A stretch of 64,000 bases of DNA from Carnobacterium divergens (GTDB lineage Bacteria; Bacillota; Bacilli; Lactobacillales; Carnobacteriaceae): positions 2,354,835 through 2,418,834 of the forward strand of contig NZ_LT992558.1 of NCBI RefSeq assembly GCF_900258435.1, in the 5' to 3' direction. How positions within the stretch are numbered: the stretch's first letter is position 1; the number at the start of each line of letters is the position of its first letter. Below the pieces are notes generated by a model. The model saw only the letters and a program-made list of their open reading frames with translations, did no database searches and had not been told where the DNA came from. Positions 43,655-51,789 of the stretch are shown here, piece after piece. The position numbers and the translations under genes were made by a program.

Positions 43655-44533
43655 ATGATTATCTTAGGAGATAAAGTTAAAAAATTAAGAATCGAAAAAA
43701 AATTAACACAAAGTCAATTAGCAGAAGGCATCTGTACTCAAGTTACTATCAGTAAAATTGAGAATCACAATAATATTCCAACGATGAATATTTTAAGCAA
43801 AATTTGTGATCGTTTAGGCGCAGAAATCAACGATGTTTGTATCGTTGAAGGAGATTCAAATACAAATTACAACCTATTTAAAAAAGTAGATACTCTTTGC
43901 AATCAATTGCAACATAAAGAAGCTTATGATTTATTAGTAAGTAGCATCAACGAAGATGAACTAGATAATATTCACGATAAAAAACTTTATTACTACTATG
44001 TTGGAATCACTCGCTTAATTGGTTTTAACGAGTTTGAAGAAGCTTTGCATTACTTTAATTTAGAATTAATCTTAGAACGTTCTTCTAATCTTGATTTTGT
44101 GGATGTTTTAGTTACAAATTCAATTGGGATTGCTTATGATTCAAAAAATGACATCAAAAAAGCTAAAGTTTATTTCGATAAATCAATTGATGATATTCAA
44201 GAATTAAACAAAGTTGAAGCAGATAACTTTACTAAATTATTGAAAATTTATTACAATGCAGCTAAATTCTATTCAAAAATTGAAATCTACGATAAAGCTA
44301 TTAGTTTATCTGACATCGGAATTGACTTGTTGCAAAAAGACAAATCATACTACATGCTTGATTTCTTGTACTATGAAAAAGGCTTTAACTTATTGAAAAA
44401 AGGCAATAAAAAAGAAGCAGAAGAATTCTACTTCTTAGCAATGGCTTGTGCGATTATGAATGGCAATGACAATATTGTTACTGGCATTAAAGAAGATATC
44501 AAACAATATAAATTAACACCTTACAAATTCTAA
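43655..44533 (+). CDS. RNPP-type regulator: HTH plus TPR repeats
   Basis: 292 residues. An N-terminal XRE-type HTH (about 5-60: 'VKKLRIEKKLTQSQLAEGI', 'TQVTISKIENHNNIPTMNIL') is followed by five or six TPR-like helix pairs, such as 'ALHYFNLELILE', 'NSIGIAYDSKNDIKKAKVYF' and 'YNAAKFYSKIEIYDKAISLS'. This is the architecture of PlcR, ComR, PrgX and related regulators that bind short peptides in the TPR groove. The start has GAAGGGA at a somewhat long spacing. It is divergent from a 23-codon peptide gene, the natural candidate ligand or target. A terminator follows, shared with mvaA. Confidence 0.88.
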   Translation: MIILGDKVKKLRIEKKLTQSQLAEGICTQVTISKIENHNNIPTMNILSKICDRLGAEINDVCIVEGDSNTNYNLFKKVDTLCNQLQHKEAYDLLVSSINEDELDNIHDKKLYYYYVGITRLIGFNEFEEALHYFNLELILERSSNLDFVDVLVTNSIGIAYDSKNDIKKAKVYFDKSIDDIQELNKVEADNFTKLLKIYYNAAKFYSKIEIYDKAISLSDIGIDLLQKDKSYYMLDFLYYEKGFNLLKKGNKKEAEEFYFLAMACAIMNGNDNIVTGIKEDIKQYKLTPYKF

Positions 44534-44535
44534 AG

Positions 44536-44571
44536 AAAAAACCTTCTCAACTTTGAGAAGGTTTTTTTCTT
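44536..44571. terminator. Bidirectional terminator
   Basis: AAAAACCTTCTC faces GAGAAGGTTTTT, between the regulator and the HMG-CoA reductase gene. Confidence 0.87.
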
Positions 44572-45848
44572 TAGTTTATTTTTTTTAAAATAGCTTGTGC
44601 AGTAGCTAGGTTCATTTGAGGTGCTTTCCGTAATTCTGCTACTACTTGTTCGATTTCATCACCAGTTGCGCCTGCGTGGATTGCCAGTGCCTTTGCTTGT
44701 AGTGACATATGCCCTCTTTGGATTCCTTCTGTTACTAACGCTTTTAATGCGGCTAAATTTTGCGCTAATCCAACTGAAACAATAATACTTGCTAGCTCTG
44801 TCGCCTGATGAATTTGCAGCAATTCTTGATTTGCTTTCACAAGTGGCAAGACACTAATAGCGCCACCAACGGTTCCTACCGGCATGGGCAGGGTCAATTC
44901 TCCTGCTAAATTTCCCGCTTCATTCATAAACCAATTAGACATTCCTTTATAACGCCCTGTTCGACTCGCATAGGCATGGGCTCCTGCTTCAATGGCTCTT
45001 GTGTCATTCCCTGACGCCATTACTACTGCGTCAATTCCATTCATGATGCCTTTATTATGAGTAGCTGCTCGGTAAGGATCCAACTGAGCATAATAAGTTG
45101 CTTCTGAAATCCGTTTAGCAACTTCTGCTCCGCTGTATTCTCCAGTTGCTAGTCCGGTTACTGGTATCTCACATTTAGCGGTCACCAATGAAGCATCTCC
45201 ATAGTTGCTTAGGATTTGCATCAAGGTACTTCCTTTAATCCAATTGGAAATCGGTTCAACTGTTGCTTCTAAAATTGTATTGATTGTATTGGCTCCCATC
45301 GCTTCTTGAACATCTACAATTAGATGCACCGTTAAGTATTCAGGCTCCAACGCTTCATTTTTAATGATTCTTGTCTCAACACGCTTTACGCCACCACCTC
45401 GCTTCACAATAGAAGGATGGGCACAGGACGCGATTTCAATAATTTCTTGTTCTTTATCTCGAATCATTTTTGCAGCAGCTTCGATATCTAGCACGTCTTT
45501 AAAAATCAATTGTCCAATCATCGCGCGCTCATGAATTTCAGTGGTAAATCCACCGCCACTTCGAATCATTTTTGCGCCATTGCTGCTGGCTGCAATTACA
45601 GAAGGTTCTTCCGTCACCATCGGCACAATCACATCTTTTTGATCAACTAAAAAATTTAACGCCACACCTATTGGCAATGGAAATTGGCTTAGTTGATTTT
45701 CAATCATATTGTCTGCAATTGTTGCATCTAGTAGCTGCTCTTCCATAAATAATTGTTCGCCATTTTCAGTTAAAAATCCCTTTTCAGCTAACAGCTTAAT
45801 GCGCTCTTGGCGACTTTTTTGATAAAATTTTGAAATAGTTGAATCCAT
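44571..45848 (-). CDS. mvaA: HMG-CoA reductase, class II
   Basis: 425 residues. Class II features are 'ADNMIENQLSQFPLPIGVAL' with the catalytic Glu, 'DVQEAMGANTINTI', 'RAATHNKGIMNGIDAVVMAS' with the catalytic Lys region, and a His near the C terminus ('QAKALAIHAGATG'). It reduces HMG-CoA to mevalonate for isoprenoid synthesis. It follows the thiolase gene in one operon. In enterococci these two activities are fused in MvaE; here they are separate, in the same order. Confidence 0.94.
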   Translation of the reverse strand: MDSTISKFYQKSRQERIKLLAEKGFLTENGEQLFMEEQLLDATIADNMIENQLSQFPLPIGVALNFLVDQKDVIVPMVTEEPSVIAASSNGAKMIRSGGGFTTEIHERAMIGQLIFKDVLDIEAAAKMIRDKEQEIIEIASCAHPSIVKRGGGVKRVETRIIKNEALEPEYLTVHLIVDVQEAMGANTINTILEATVEPISNWIKGSTLMQILSNYGDASLVTAKCEIPVTGLATGEYSGAEVAKRISEATYYAQLDPYRAATHNKGIMNGIDAVVMASGNDTRAIEAGAHAYASRTGRYKGMSNWFMNEAGNLAGELTLPMPVGTVGGAISVLPLVKANQELLQIHQATELASIIVSVGLAQNLAALKALVTEGIQRGHMSLQAKALAIHAGATGDEIEQVVAELRKAPQMNLATAQAILKKIN

Positions 45849-45872
45849 TTCAATTCCCCTCTTTCAACTAGT

Positions 45873-47042
45873 TTAGTGACGTTCAACAACCATGGCAACG
45901 CCTAATCCGCCACCAATACATAATGATGCCACACCCGTTTGTTGCTTCGTTTGTTTCAATTCGTATAATAAGGTCGTCAATACTCGCGCACCTGACGCGC
46001 CAATGGGGTGCCCTAAGGCGATTGCTCCACCGTATATATTGGTTTTTGCTGGATCAATTTTTAAATCTTTTACAACAGCTACTGATTGTGAGGCGAATGC
46101 TTCATTCAATTGGAATAAATCAATTTCTGATAAGCTATAGTCGCTTTTTTTAACAGCTTCTTTGACTGCATAATAGGGAGCGTATCCCATAATCGCAGGA
46201 TCAATTCCAATTTCAGCGGTTGCTTTGATGGTTGCTAAATAAGGAATTCCTTTCGCTTCTGCTCGTTCTTTGGACATTAACACTAATGCCGAAGCACCGT
46301 CATTGATTCCAGAAGCATTTCCAGCTGTGACGGTGCCGTCTTTTTTAAAGGCGGGCTTCAAACGTTCTAATTTTTCCATTGATGTATCATAACGAATCGT
46401 TTCATCTTTTTCCATTAAAGTGCCATTTTTTAGTAAAACGGGAACTATTTCTTCTTGAAAGAAACCTTGTTCTTCTGCTTGTTTAGCTTTCATTTGTGAG
46501 TGATAAGCAAAAGCATCTTGTTCCTTACGGCTAACTTGAAATTGTTCAGCTACATTTTCTGCAGTAATTCCCATGTGGTACTGACCAAAGGCGTCAGATA
46601 ATCCATCATTAATCATACTGTCAACCACTTGATCGTTGCCAAATTTGTGACCAAAGCGATGATTCTCCATTAAAAAGGGTGCCTGTGACATGTTTTCAGT
46701 TCCGCCAACCACAACGACTTCTGCTTCGCCAAGTTGAATTGCTTGTCTGCCTAACATCACAGCTTTTAAACCGGAACCGCACACTTCATTAATCGTCATT
46801 GCAGGAACTTCAAAAGGAATCCCTGCATGAATTGCAATTTGTCTAGCGGGATTTTGTCCTAGCCCTGCTTGTAATACATTTCCAAAAATAACTTGTTGAA
46901 TATCTGATGTTTCTATATTGGCTCTCTTTAATGCATTTTCCACCACAATTTTACCTAGTTCAACAGCTGAGCTATCTTTTAAGCTACCACCGAATCTTCC
47001 AATTGGTGTTCGAACCGCACTTACAATTACAACTTCTTTCAT
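45873..47042 (-). CDS. Acetyl-CoA acetyltransferase (thiolase)
   Basis: About 389 residues. The acylated cysteine is in 'INEVCGSGLKAV' (about residue 88), followed by 'VVVGGTENMSQAPF', 'LNEAFASQSVAVVKDL', 'GHPIGASGARVL' and 'SLCIGGGLG' with the second catalytic Cys. It condenses two acetyl-CoA to acetoacetyl-CoA, the first mevalonate step. The start at 47042 is preferred to 47063 because GGAGAGGGC lies just upstream. It is divergent from mvaS. Confidence 0.94.
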   Translation of the reverse strand: MKEVVIVSAVRTPIGRFGGSLKDSSAVELGKIVVENALKRANIETSDIQQVIFGNVLQAGLGQNPARQIAIHAGIPFEVPAMTINEVCGSGLKAVMLGRQAIQLGEAEVVVVGGTENMSQAPFLMENHRFGHKFGNDQVVDSMINDGLSDAFGQYHMGITAENVAEQFQVSRKEQDAFAYHSQMKAKQAEEQGFFQEEIVPVLLKNGTLMEKDETIRYDTSMEKLERLKPAFKKDGTVTAGNASGINDGASALVLMSKERAEAKGIPYLATIKATAEIGIDPAIMGYAPYYAVKEAVKKSDYSLSEIDLFQLNEAFASQSVAVVKDLKIDPAKTNIYGGAIALGHPIGASGARVLTTLLYELKQTKQQTGVASLCIGGGLGVAMVVERH

Positions 47043-47072
47043 AGCCCTCTCCTTTGAAAACATTTTGCCTTT

Positions 47073-47100
47073 ATTATACCATTATTGATAGTCAAAACAA
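47073..47100 (-). promoter_or_regulatory. Promoter of the thiolase-mvaA operon
   Basis: -35 TTGTTT (47095-47100), a 16-bp spacer and -10 TATAAT (47073-47078). It lies about 30 bases before the thiolase start. Confidence 0.65.
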
Positions 47101-47302
47101 CTTGTTGAATGCGGCCCTTTAAAAATTTATTAAAACCTTTAGGTTAACTAATGAAAACGCATTCTAAAATGAAAAAAAGAGCTTTTTTTTAAAGATTTTA
47201 CTAATTTATGATGAAATTTTCTTCTTTCGGTTGTCTTTTAAAGTTATTTTTAATAAACTGGTAGTGTGAATCAAAAATATATAATAGAAAAAGGTAATGA
47301 TA

Positions 47303-48469
47303 ATGAAGATAGGAATCGATAAAATTAGTTTTTATACACCTGCTTTTTATGTTGACATGGTTGAGCTTGCTCATGCAAGAGGAATTGATCCAGATAAATT
47401 TACCATCGGCATTGGACAAGATAAAATGGCATTTCCGCCCGTTACGCAAGACGCTGTAACAATGGCAGCTAATGCGGCCCTATCGCTATTAGATGACGTC
47501 GATAAAGAAAAAATTGATTTGATTATTCTAGGAACAGAATCAGGAATCGATCAATCAAAAGCTGGCGCAGTTTATATCCATCGCTTACTTGGCTTAAATC
47601 CATTTGCGCGCTCAATTGAAATTAAAGAAGCTTGTTATGGCGCAACTGCAGGCATTCAGATGGCAAAGGAATACGTTGCAAACCATCCTGAAAGCAAGGT
47701 TTTGGTTATGGGTTCTGATATCGCTCGTTACGGATTAGATACACCTGGTGAATCCACTCAAGGAGCTGGTGCCGTCGCTGTCTTGATTACAAAAGACCCT
47801 CGCGTGATTGCCTTAGAAGATGACAATGTCTTTTTAACAGGGGATATTATGGATTTCTGGCGTCCTGTTTACTCAGAAACAGCCGTTGTAAATGGTAAAT
47901 ATTCAACTGAACAATACATTCAATTTTTTGAAACAATCTGGGCTGAACATCAACGTAAATTTAATGATTCATTAGCTGACTTTACTGCAATTTGCTTCCA
48001 CCTACCTTATACAAAAATGGGACGTAAAGCATTAAATACAGTGATTGATTCCGTTTCTAGTGAGGATCAAGAACGCTTATTGGAAAATTATCGTTTAAGT
48101 ACGCTGTACAGTCGCCAAATCGGCAATATCTACACAGGCTCTCTGTATTTAAGTGTGATTTCTTTACTCGATCACCAAACATCATTGAAAGCCGGAGATC
48201 GTTTAGGATTCTTTAGTTATGGCTCTGGTGCTGTGGCCGAGTTCTTTAGTGGGACACTCCAAGAAAACTTCCAAGATTATATTAACGCTAAAGGCCATCA
48301 AGATTTGTTAGATAAACGTAAAAAATTATCCATTTCAGAATATGAAAAACGATTCAATCAACAGTTGCCAACCGATGGTTCAACAATGAAAATTGAAAGT
48401 ACCGATGATCCAGCGGCGATTGTTTTAACCGGAATTACAGAACACATGCGTCAATATTTAAAAAAATAA
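47303..48469 (+). CDS. mvaS: HMG-CoA synthase
   Basis: About 388 residues. Catalytic residues are in 'LIILGTESGIDQSKAG' (Glu), 'EIKEACYGATAGIQMA' (Cys) and 'AICFHLPYTKMG' (His). It makes HMG-CoA from acetoacetyl-CoA and acetyl-CoA. The ATG at 47303 fits AAAAAGG at about eight bases better than the ATG at 47297. It is transcribed away from thiolase-mvaA, so the three genes cover the route from acetyl-CoA to mevalonate. Mevalonate kinase genes are not in the window. Confidence 0.95.
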   Translation: MKIGIDKISFYTPAFYVDMVELAHARGIDPDKFTIGIGQDKMAFPPVTQDAVTMAANAALSLLDDVDKEKIDLIILGTESGIDQSKAGAVYIHRLLGLNPFARSIEIKEACYGATAGIQMAKEYVANHPESKVLVMGSDIARYGLDTPGESTQGAGAVAVLITKDPRVIALEDDNVFLTGDIMDFWRPVYSETAVVNGKYSTEQYIQFFETIWAEHQRKFNDSLADFTAICFHLPYTKMGRKALNTVIDSVSSEDQERLLENYRLSTLYSRQIGNIYTGSLYLSVISLLDHQTSLKAGDRLGFFSYGSGAVAEFFSGTLQENFQDYINAKGHQDLLDKRKKLSISEYEKRFNQQLPTDGSTMKIESTDDPAAIVLTGITEHMRQYLKK

Positions 48470-48478
48470 ACACACCCG

Positions 48479-48513
48479 TCCAATTAAGATTTTTCTTAAT
48501 TGGACTTTTTTTG
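48479..48513 (+). terminator. Terminator after mvaS
   Basis: GTCCAATTAAGA faces TCTTAATTGGAC, then TTTTTTT. Confidence 0.9.
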
Positions 48514-48588
48514 GGAATTTTAAAAATAGTTCTATAGATACCATTCGTTATTAAAATGAAGTATACTTAATTCATAAGGAGGTGCGCA

Positions 48589-48846
48589 ATGAAAAAGAAA
48601 ACATACCGCAATACACCAGCTTTTACTTTACTCGCATGGGGATCATTTATTTTCTTTATTATCTTGATTACAATTGGTCTTTATACGCTAAAAGAACCGT
48701 TGATGGTAAAAGGCTATTACTTAATGGGAACCGTTGGAATTATTTCTTCTTCTTTCACTGTAGCAAAAGTTGTTCGTGATAATCAAGAAGACGAAGAACG
48801 TTATAAACAAATGTTTAAAGCTGTAGATGACGACGTGCATTTATAG
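48589..48846 (+). CDS. YiaA/YiaB two-helix membrane protein
   Basis: 85 residues. Two membrane helices (about 12-34 and 44-64: 'LLAWGSFIFFIILITIGLYT', 'GYYLMGTVGIISSSFTVAKV') and a charged tail ending 'FKAVDDDVHL'. This is the YiaAB pattern. Function unknown. AAGGAGGTGC gives a near-perfect ribosome site. Confidence 0.78.
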   Translation: MKKKTYRNTPAFTLLAWGSFIFFIILITIGLYTLKEPLMVKGYYLMGTVGIISSSFTVAKVVRDNQEDEERYKQMFKAVDDDVHL

Positions 48847-48855
48847 TCTAAACAT

Positions 48856-48891
48856 AGTCGCTAAAAAGATACTTTTTTAGTGGCTTTTTTA
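48856..48891 (+). terminator. Terminator after the YiaA-like gene
   Basis: GTCGCTAAAAAG faces CTTTTTTAGTGGC (with G-T pairs), then TTTTTT. Confidence 0.8.
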
Positions 48892-48961
48892 GTTCAGTTC
48901 TTTCTTCTTATTCTTTTTTCCGTTATAATCGAAGCAAGACTTTTTTTAGGAGGGATACGTC

Positions 48962-49582
48962 ATGATTCATATCGAAAAAATACCTAATGGTGCATTACAA
49001 GAAAATTGTTATATTATAGCCGATGGCACAGATGCTTTGATTATCGATCCTGGTTCTGAAGCGGAAAGAATCATTGCAACCATTCAAACATTAAAGGTGA
49101 TTCCTCAAGCTATTTTATTGACTCATACTCACCATGATCATATTGGCGCTGTCGATCAAGTACGGGATGCCTTTTCAATTCCTGTCTATGTTCATGAATC
49201 AGAACAAGCTTGGTTGAGTGATCCTGAAATGAATCTATCAGCACAATTTATGTCCGTTCCAGTTACTGCTCGACCTGCAGAATTTGAATTTACGTTATAT
49301 AAAGAGTATGATTTTGGCAAACTGCATTTTAAAGTTGTACCGACACCAGGACATTCATTTGGTAGTGTTAGTTTTCTCTTTGGGGATTTCGTCATTGCTG
49401 GAGATGCTTTATTTAAAGGCAGTGTTGGGCGACCTGACTTGCCAACAGGGAATCTAGATCAGCTACTTAAAGGCATTAGAACTGAACTATTCTCATTACC
49501 ACCAGAAACAATCGTATACGCTGGGCACGGTGATGACACCACTATCGGATACGAACAAAAAACCAATCCCTATTTTAATTAA
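48962..49582 (+). CDS. MBL-fold metallohydrolase (YqgX/glyoxalase II-like)
   Basis: 206 residues. The metal site is 'LLTHTHHDHIGAVDQV' (HxHxDH), with a further His in 'PTPGHSFGSV', the bridging Asp in 'VIAGDALFKGSVGRPDL' and the last His in 'VYAGHGDDTTIG'. It is the YqgX/GloB-like group that hydrolyses thioesters such as S-lactoylglutathione or bacillithiol adducts; the exact substrate is unknown. TAGGAGGGA precedes the ATG. It converges on the second regulator. Confidence 0.88.
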   Translation: MIHIEKIPNGALQENCYIIADGTDALIIDPGSEAERIIATIQTLKVIPQAILLTHTHHDHIGAVDQVRDAFSIPVYVHESEQAWLSDPEMNLSAQFMSVPVTARPAEFEFTLYKEYDFGKLHFKVVPTPGHSFGSVSFLFGDFVIAGDALFKGSVGRPDLPTGNLDQLLKGIRTELFSLPPETIVYAGHGDDTTIGYEQKTNPYFN

Positions 49583-49587
49583 TCCGT

Positions 49588-49617
49588 TGCTTCCTTAATT
49601 TTAAGGAAGCTTTTTTG
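49588..49617. terminator. Bidirectional terminator
   Basis: GCTTCCTTAA faces TTAAGGAAGC, followed by TTTTTT. Confidence 0.85.
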
Positions 49618-50463
49618 CTAAATTTTTTCCAAATAATTTTTATAGTAGCTCGCGTACTCTTTCATTCCTAAGCGCTTAAAGACTTCAAGTGAAAAGATAC
49701 ACATTTCTTCTCCTGCGATTTTATGACCTGTTTTAATGAGAAAGATTCCATTTAAAAATTCAATCGTTACTTTTTCAAAAAAAGCGGTCTCTTTTACTCC
49801 AATTGATTCAATTGTCTTTAAATACTTTTGTGCTTTTCTAATATTGTTATGATTAAAACAACACAGTACCATATTGATTAACATTCGCGCTAAGTCATCT
49901 TGATTTGCATTTAAATCACGGTATAGATAAACTTCCTTTAAGGCTTTTTCAATTAAGAATTCCAATGTTTCTAAATCGTAAATAAACATCATATTAGTGA
50001 AAAGTCGCAATTCATAATAGCCCCAATATTGAGTATTAAAAAGATAATACTTAATCGGCAACACTTTTTCTTCATTAATTTTTTCGTTCTTTACCCGACA
50101 AATCAAAGAATATACGAGCAAATGATTGTGTAAAAAGAAAATATCTTCCGTTGTTTCTAGTGCCGTAACCAACTCATCGTTTAATTTTTCTAATTCAACT
50201 AAATCAATTTGTTGAAAAGCTGCAATGATGCGTTCTTCCAATCTTCTTTTAGAAGACAAGCGGTACCCGTTTTTTATATAGTCAATCTCATCGTATTCGA
50301 CATTTAAGTTATCTAATAGTTTAAAAAATTTCGTTACTGAAATATTTACTTTTTCCCGTTCATATTTAGATAAAAAAGATTTTGTCATTGTATTTCTACA
50401 GGCATTTTCTAAAGAATAATTTTTATTTTTTCGGAGTTTTGAAACAATTTTTCCATACGACAT
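49618..50463 (-). CDS. Rgg/RNPP-like regulator, orphan
   Basis: 281 residues. HTH at about 5-60 ('IVSKLRKNKNYSLENACRNT', 'SKYEREKVNISVTKFFKLL') and a helical C-terminal region of about 220 residues ('LLVYSLICRVKNEK', 'ARMLINMVLCCFNHNNIRKA'), as in Rgg/MutR proteins. Such regulators bind short hydrophobic peptides. I found no convincing partner peptide gene next to it. GAGGTGATAAA precedes the ATG. Upstream lies a gap of about 580 bp with a decayed reading frame. Confidence 0.83.
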   Translation of the reverse strand: MSYGKIVSKLRKNKNYSLENACRNTMTKSFLSKYEREKVNISVTKFFKLLDNLNVEYDEIDYIKNGYRLSSKRRLEERIIAAFQQIDLVELEKLNDELVTALETTEDIFFLHNHLLVYSLICRVKNEKINEEKVLPIKYYLFNTQYWGYYELRLFTNMMFIYDLETLEFLIEKALKEVYLYRDLNANQDDLARMLINMVLCCFNHNNIRKAQKYLKTIESIGVKETAFFEKVTIEFLNGIFLIKTGHKIAGEEMCIFSLEVFKRLGMKEYASYYKNYLEKI

Positions 50464-50910
50464 TTTATCACCTCTGTTATATTTTCAAGAAAAGAAATCG
50501 TTGTTATCTATAAGAATAGTGATCTTTTTTATTTCTGATAGAAGTGGTTTATTATTTAATTATTTTAGTTTAAATGTATTTGGTATAGATTCATTTTGTT
50601 CAACTTCAAACATACGCAGTTTCAATCCATGTTTAAACAACCAACTTAAAATAGGAGGACTAAATTTCTTGATGTGCAGTGGTGTATCTGCATTTTAAAA
50701 TAGACTTACCTCTCTTTATTTAAACATTTCTTTGTACGAGCTTCTTTCATAGTGTATTATATGACACTTCAAAATACTTATGTTATATATATGCATACTA
50801 TTAAAAATTAGAATTACGAACCTTTTAGTTTGAATAATTGAATTTAATTTTTTATTTTTTCTTATTTTACAAATTTTATTTAATTTTCTAATTCAATAAA
50901 AGTCCAATAA
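50464..50910. other. Gap between the second regulator and the SMR operon terminator
   Basis: AT-rich. Apart from the possible remnant above, it has an AGGAGG at 50653-50658 on the plus strand before TTG-ATG at 50669-50674, which opens only eight or nine codons (ending CSGVSAF). No clear gene. Confidence 0.45.
50560..50694 (-). pseudogene. Possible gene remnant of 45 codons
   Basis: A 45-codon frame without a start reads plausibly as protein: NADTPLHIKKFSPPILSWLF and then a stretch ending IPNTFKLK. An ATG one base out of frame stands right at its beginning, so one indel may have broken a small gene. I cannot name the family. The opposite strand is also open here, so chance is not excluded. 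Confidence 0.3.
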
Positions 50911-50959
50911 AAAAAAAAGCTAGAAATACTGATTAAAAACAGTATTTCTAGCTTTTTTT
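50911..50959 (-). terminator. Terminator after the SMR pair
   Basis: GCTAGAAATACTG faces CAGTATTTCTAGC, a perfect 13-bp stem with T-runs on both sides. Confidence 0.9.
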
Positions 50960-51042
50960 ATTAGGCTAAACTTTGATGGATGAAGTTACACTCAACTCCA
51001 CCGATTTTGTTCTCTATTTACTGATCCTAATTCGTTAGTCAA

Positions 51043-51354
51043 TCAACTGATTAATTTTAATCCAATCGTCGAAACTAAAATAATGCCAATAAAAAATAAA
51101 CGCAACGCACTTTTTGAATCACGATAAAATAAAATCCCTACAATCGTCGTTCCTACCGTGCCAATTCCTGTCCAAATTCCATAACCTGTTCCCATCGGAA
51201 TCGTTTGAAGAGCATATGACAGCAACACTAAACTAATGCCCATTAAAATAACAGCAAAGAAAATCGCATTTTTTTTACCAATAGCCAATCTTTTTAAATT
51301 TATGACTCCAATAATTTCAATTAAGCCTGCAACAAATAATGCCAACCAATCCAA
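51043..51354 (-). CDS. ykkD: SMR-family exporter subunit, YkkD-like
   Basis: About 103 residues with four membrane helices. It matches YkkD from memory at 'AGLIEIIGVINLKRLA', 'IPMGTGYGIWTGIGTVGT' and 'ILFYRDSKSALRLFFIGIIL'. The TTG at 51354 is chosen as start: AAGGAG lies eight bases upstream, it removes the overlap with the partner gene, and the N terminus then aligns with YkkD. An ATG at 51390 would add 12 charged residues. The conserved Glu in 'LIEII' is in place. It forms a heteromeric exporter with the upstream YkkC-like subunit. Confidence 0.85.
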   Translation of the reverse strand: MDWLALFVAGLIEIIGVINLKRLAIGKKNAIFFAVILMGISLVLLSYALQTIPMGTGYGIWTGIGTVGTTIVGILFYRDSKSALRLFFIGIILVSTIGLKLIS

Positions 51355-51367
51355 ATGTCCCCACTCC

Positions 51368-51694
51368 TTATGCCTCTTTTTTTGTTTCAACCATTTTCAG
51401 TCCAACAATTCCTATCAATAATGAAATCATTAAAAAGGCTTTTAAAGGATAGATCGCTTCATCAAATAGCCAAATTCCTGTTAAAATCGTTCCTACTGTT
51501 CCAAGCCCTGTATAAACAGCGTATAACGTACCCATTGGCAACTCTTTTGCAGCCATCGTAAACAAACCATAACTTAAAATAACGCTCATAATCGTAATAG
51601 CCCATTCACCTATGTTAGTGGCATGTGCCAGACCTGTTACCCAGCCAATTTCTAAAATTGCACCTAAAATTACTAATAGCCAACTTTTATTCAT
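51368..51694 (-). CDS. ykkC: SMR-family exporter subunit, YkkC-like
   Basis: About 108 residues with four membrane helices. 'WLLVILGAILEIGWVTGLAHA' holds the essential Glu of helix 1, and 'LPMGTLYAVYTGLGTVGTIL' is the helix 3 signature. The start at 51694 is chosen because TTGGAGGAAA lies just before it. Paired SMR proteins YkkC/YkkD act as guanidinium or drug exporters. I see no guanidine riboswitch in the short upstream region, so the natural substrate is open. Confidence 0.86.
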   Translation of the reverse strand: MNKSWLLVILGAILEIGWVTGLAHATNIGEWAITIMSVILSYGLFTMAAKELPMGTLYAVYTGLGTVGTILTGIWLFDEAIYPLKAFLMISLLIGIVGLKMVETKKEA

Positions 51695-51751
51695 AATTTC
51701 CTCCAATAATCTCATTGTTTCGCTTTCTATCTTACCATATTTTTACCTATG

Positions 51752-51778
51752 AAAAAAACTCCTTAACGGAGTTTTTTT
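51752..51778 (-). terminator. Terminator after the nitroreductase gene
   Basis: AAAAACTCC faces GGAGTTTTTTT, upstream of the SMR operon and after the nitroreductase stop. Confidence 0.8.
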
Positions 51779-51789
51779 GTAAGTCTTTT

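Noticed and set aside
50501-50698. 65-codon plus-strand frame as a peptide gene for the second regulator
   Set aside because: No ribosome site at its start and no hydrophobic or signal-like pattern at the end; the internal AGGAGG leads to only eight or nine codons.
50911-50959. Long hairpin as a repeat or attachment site
   Set aside because: Perfect stem with T-runs directly after the SMR operon, so an ordinary terminator.
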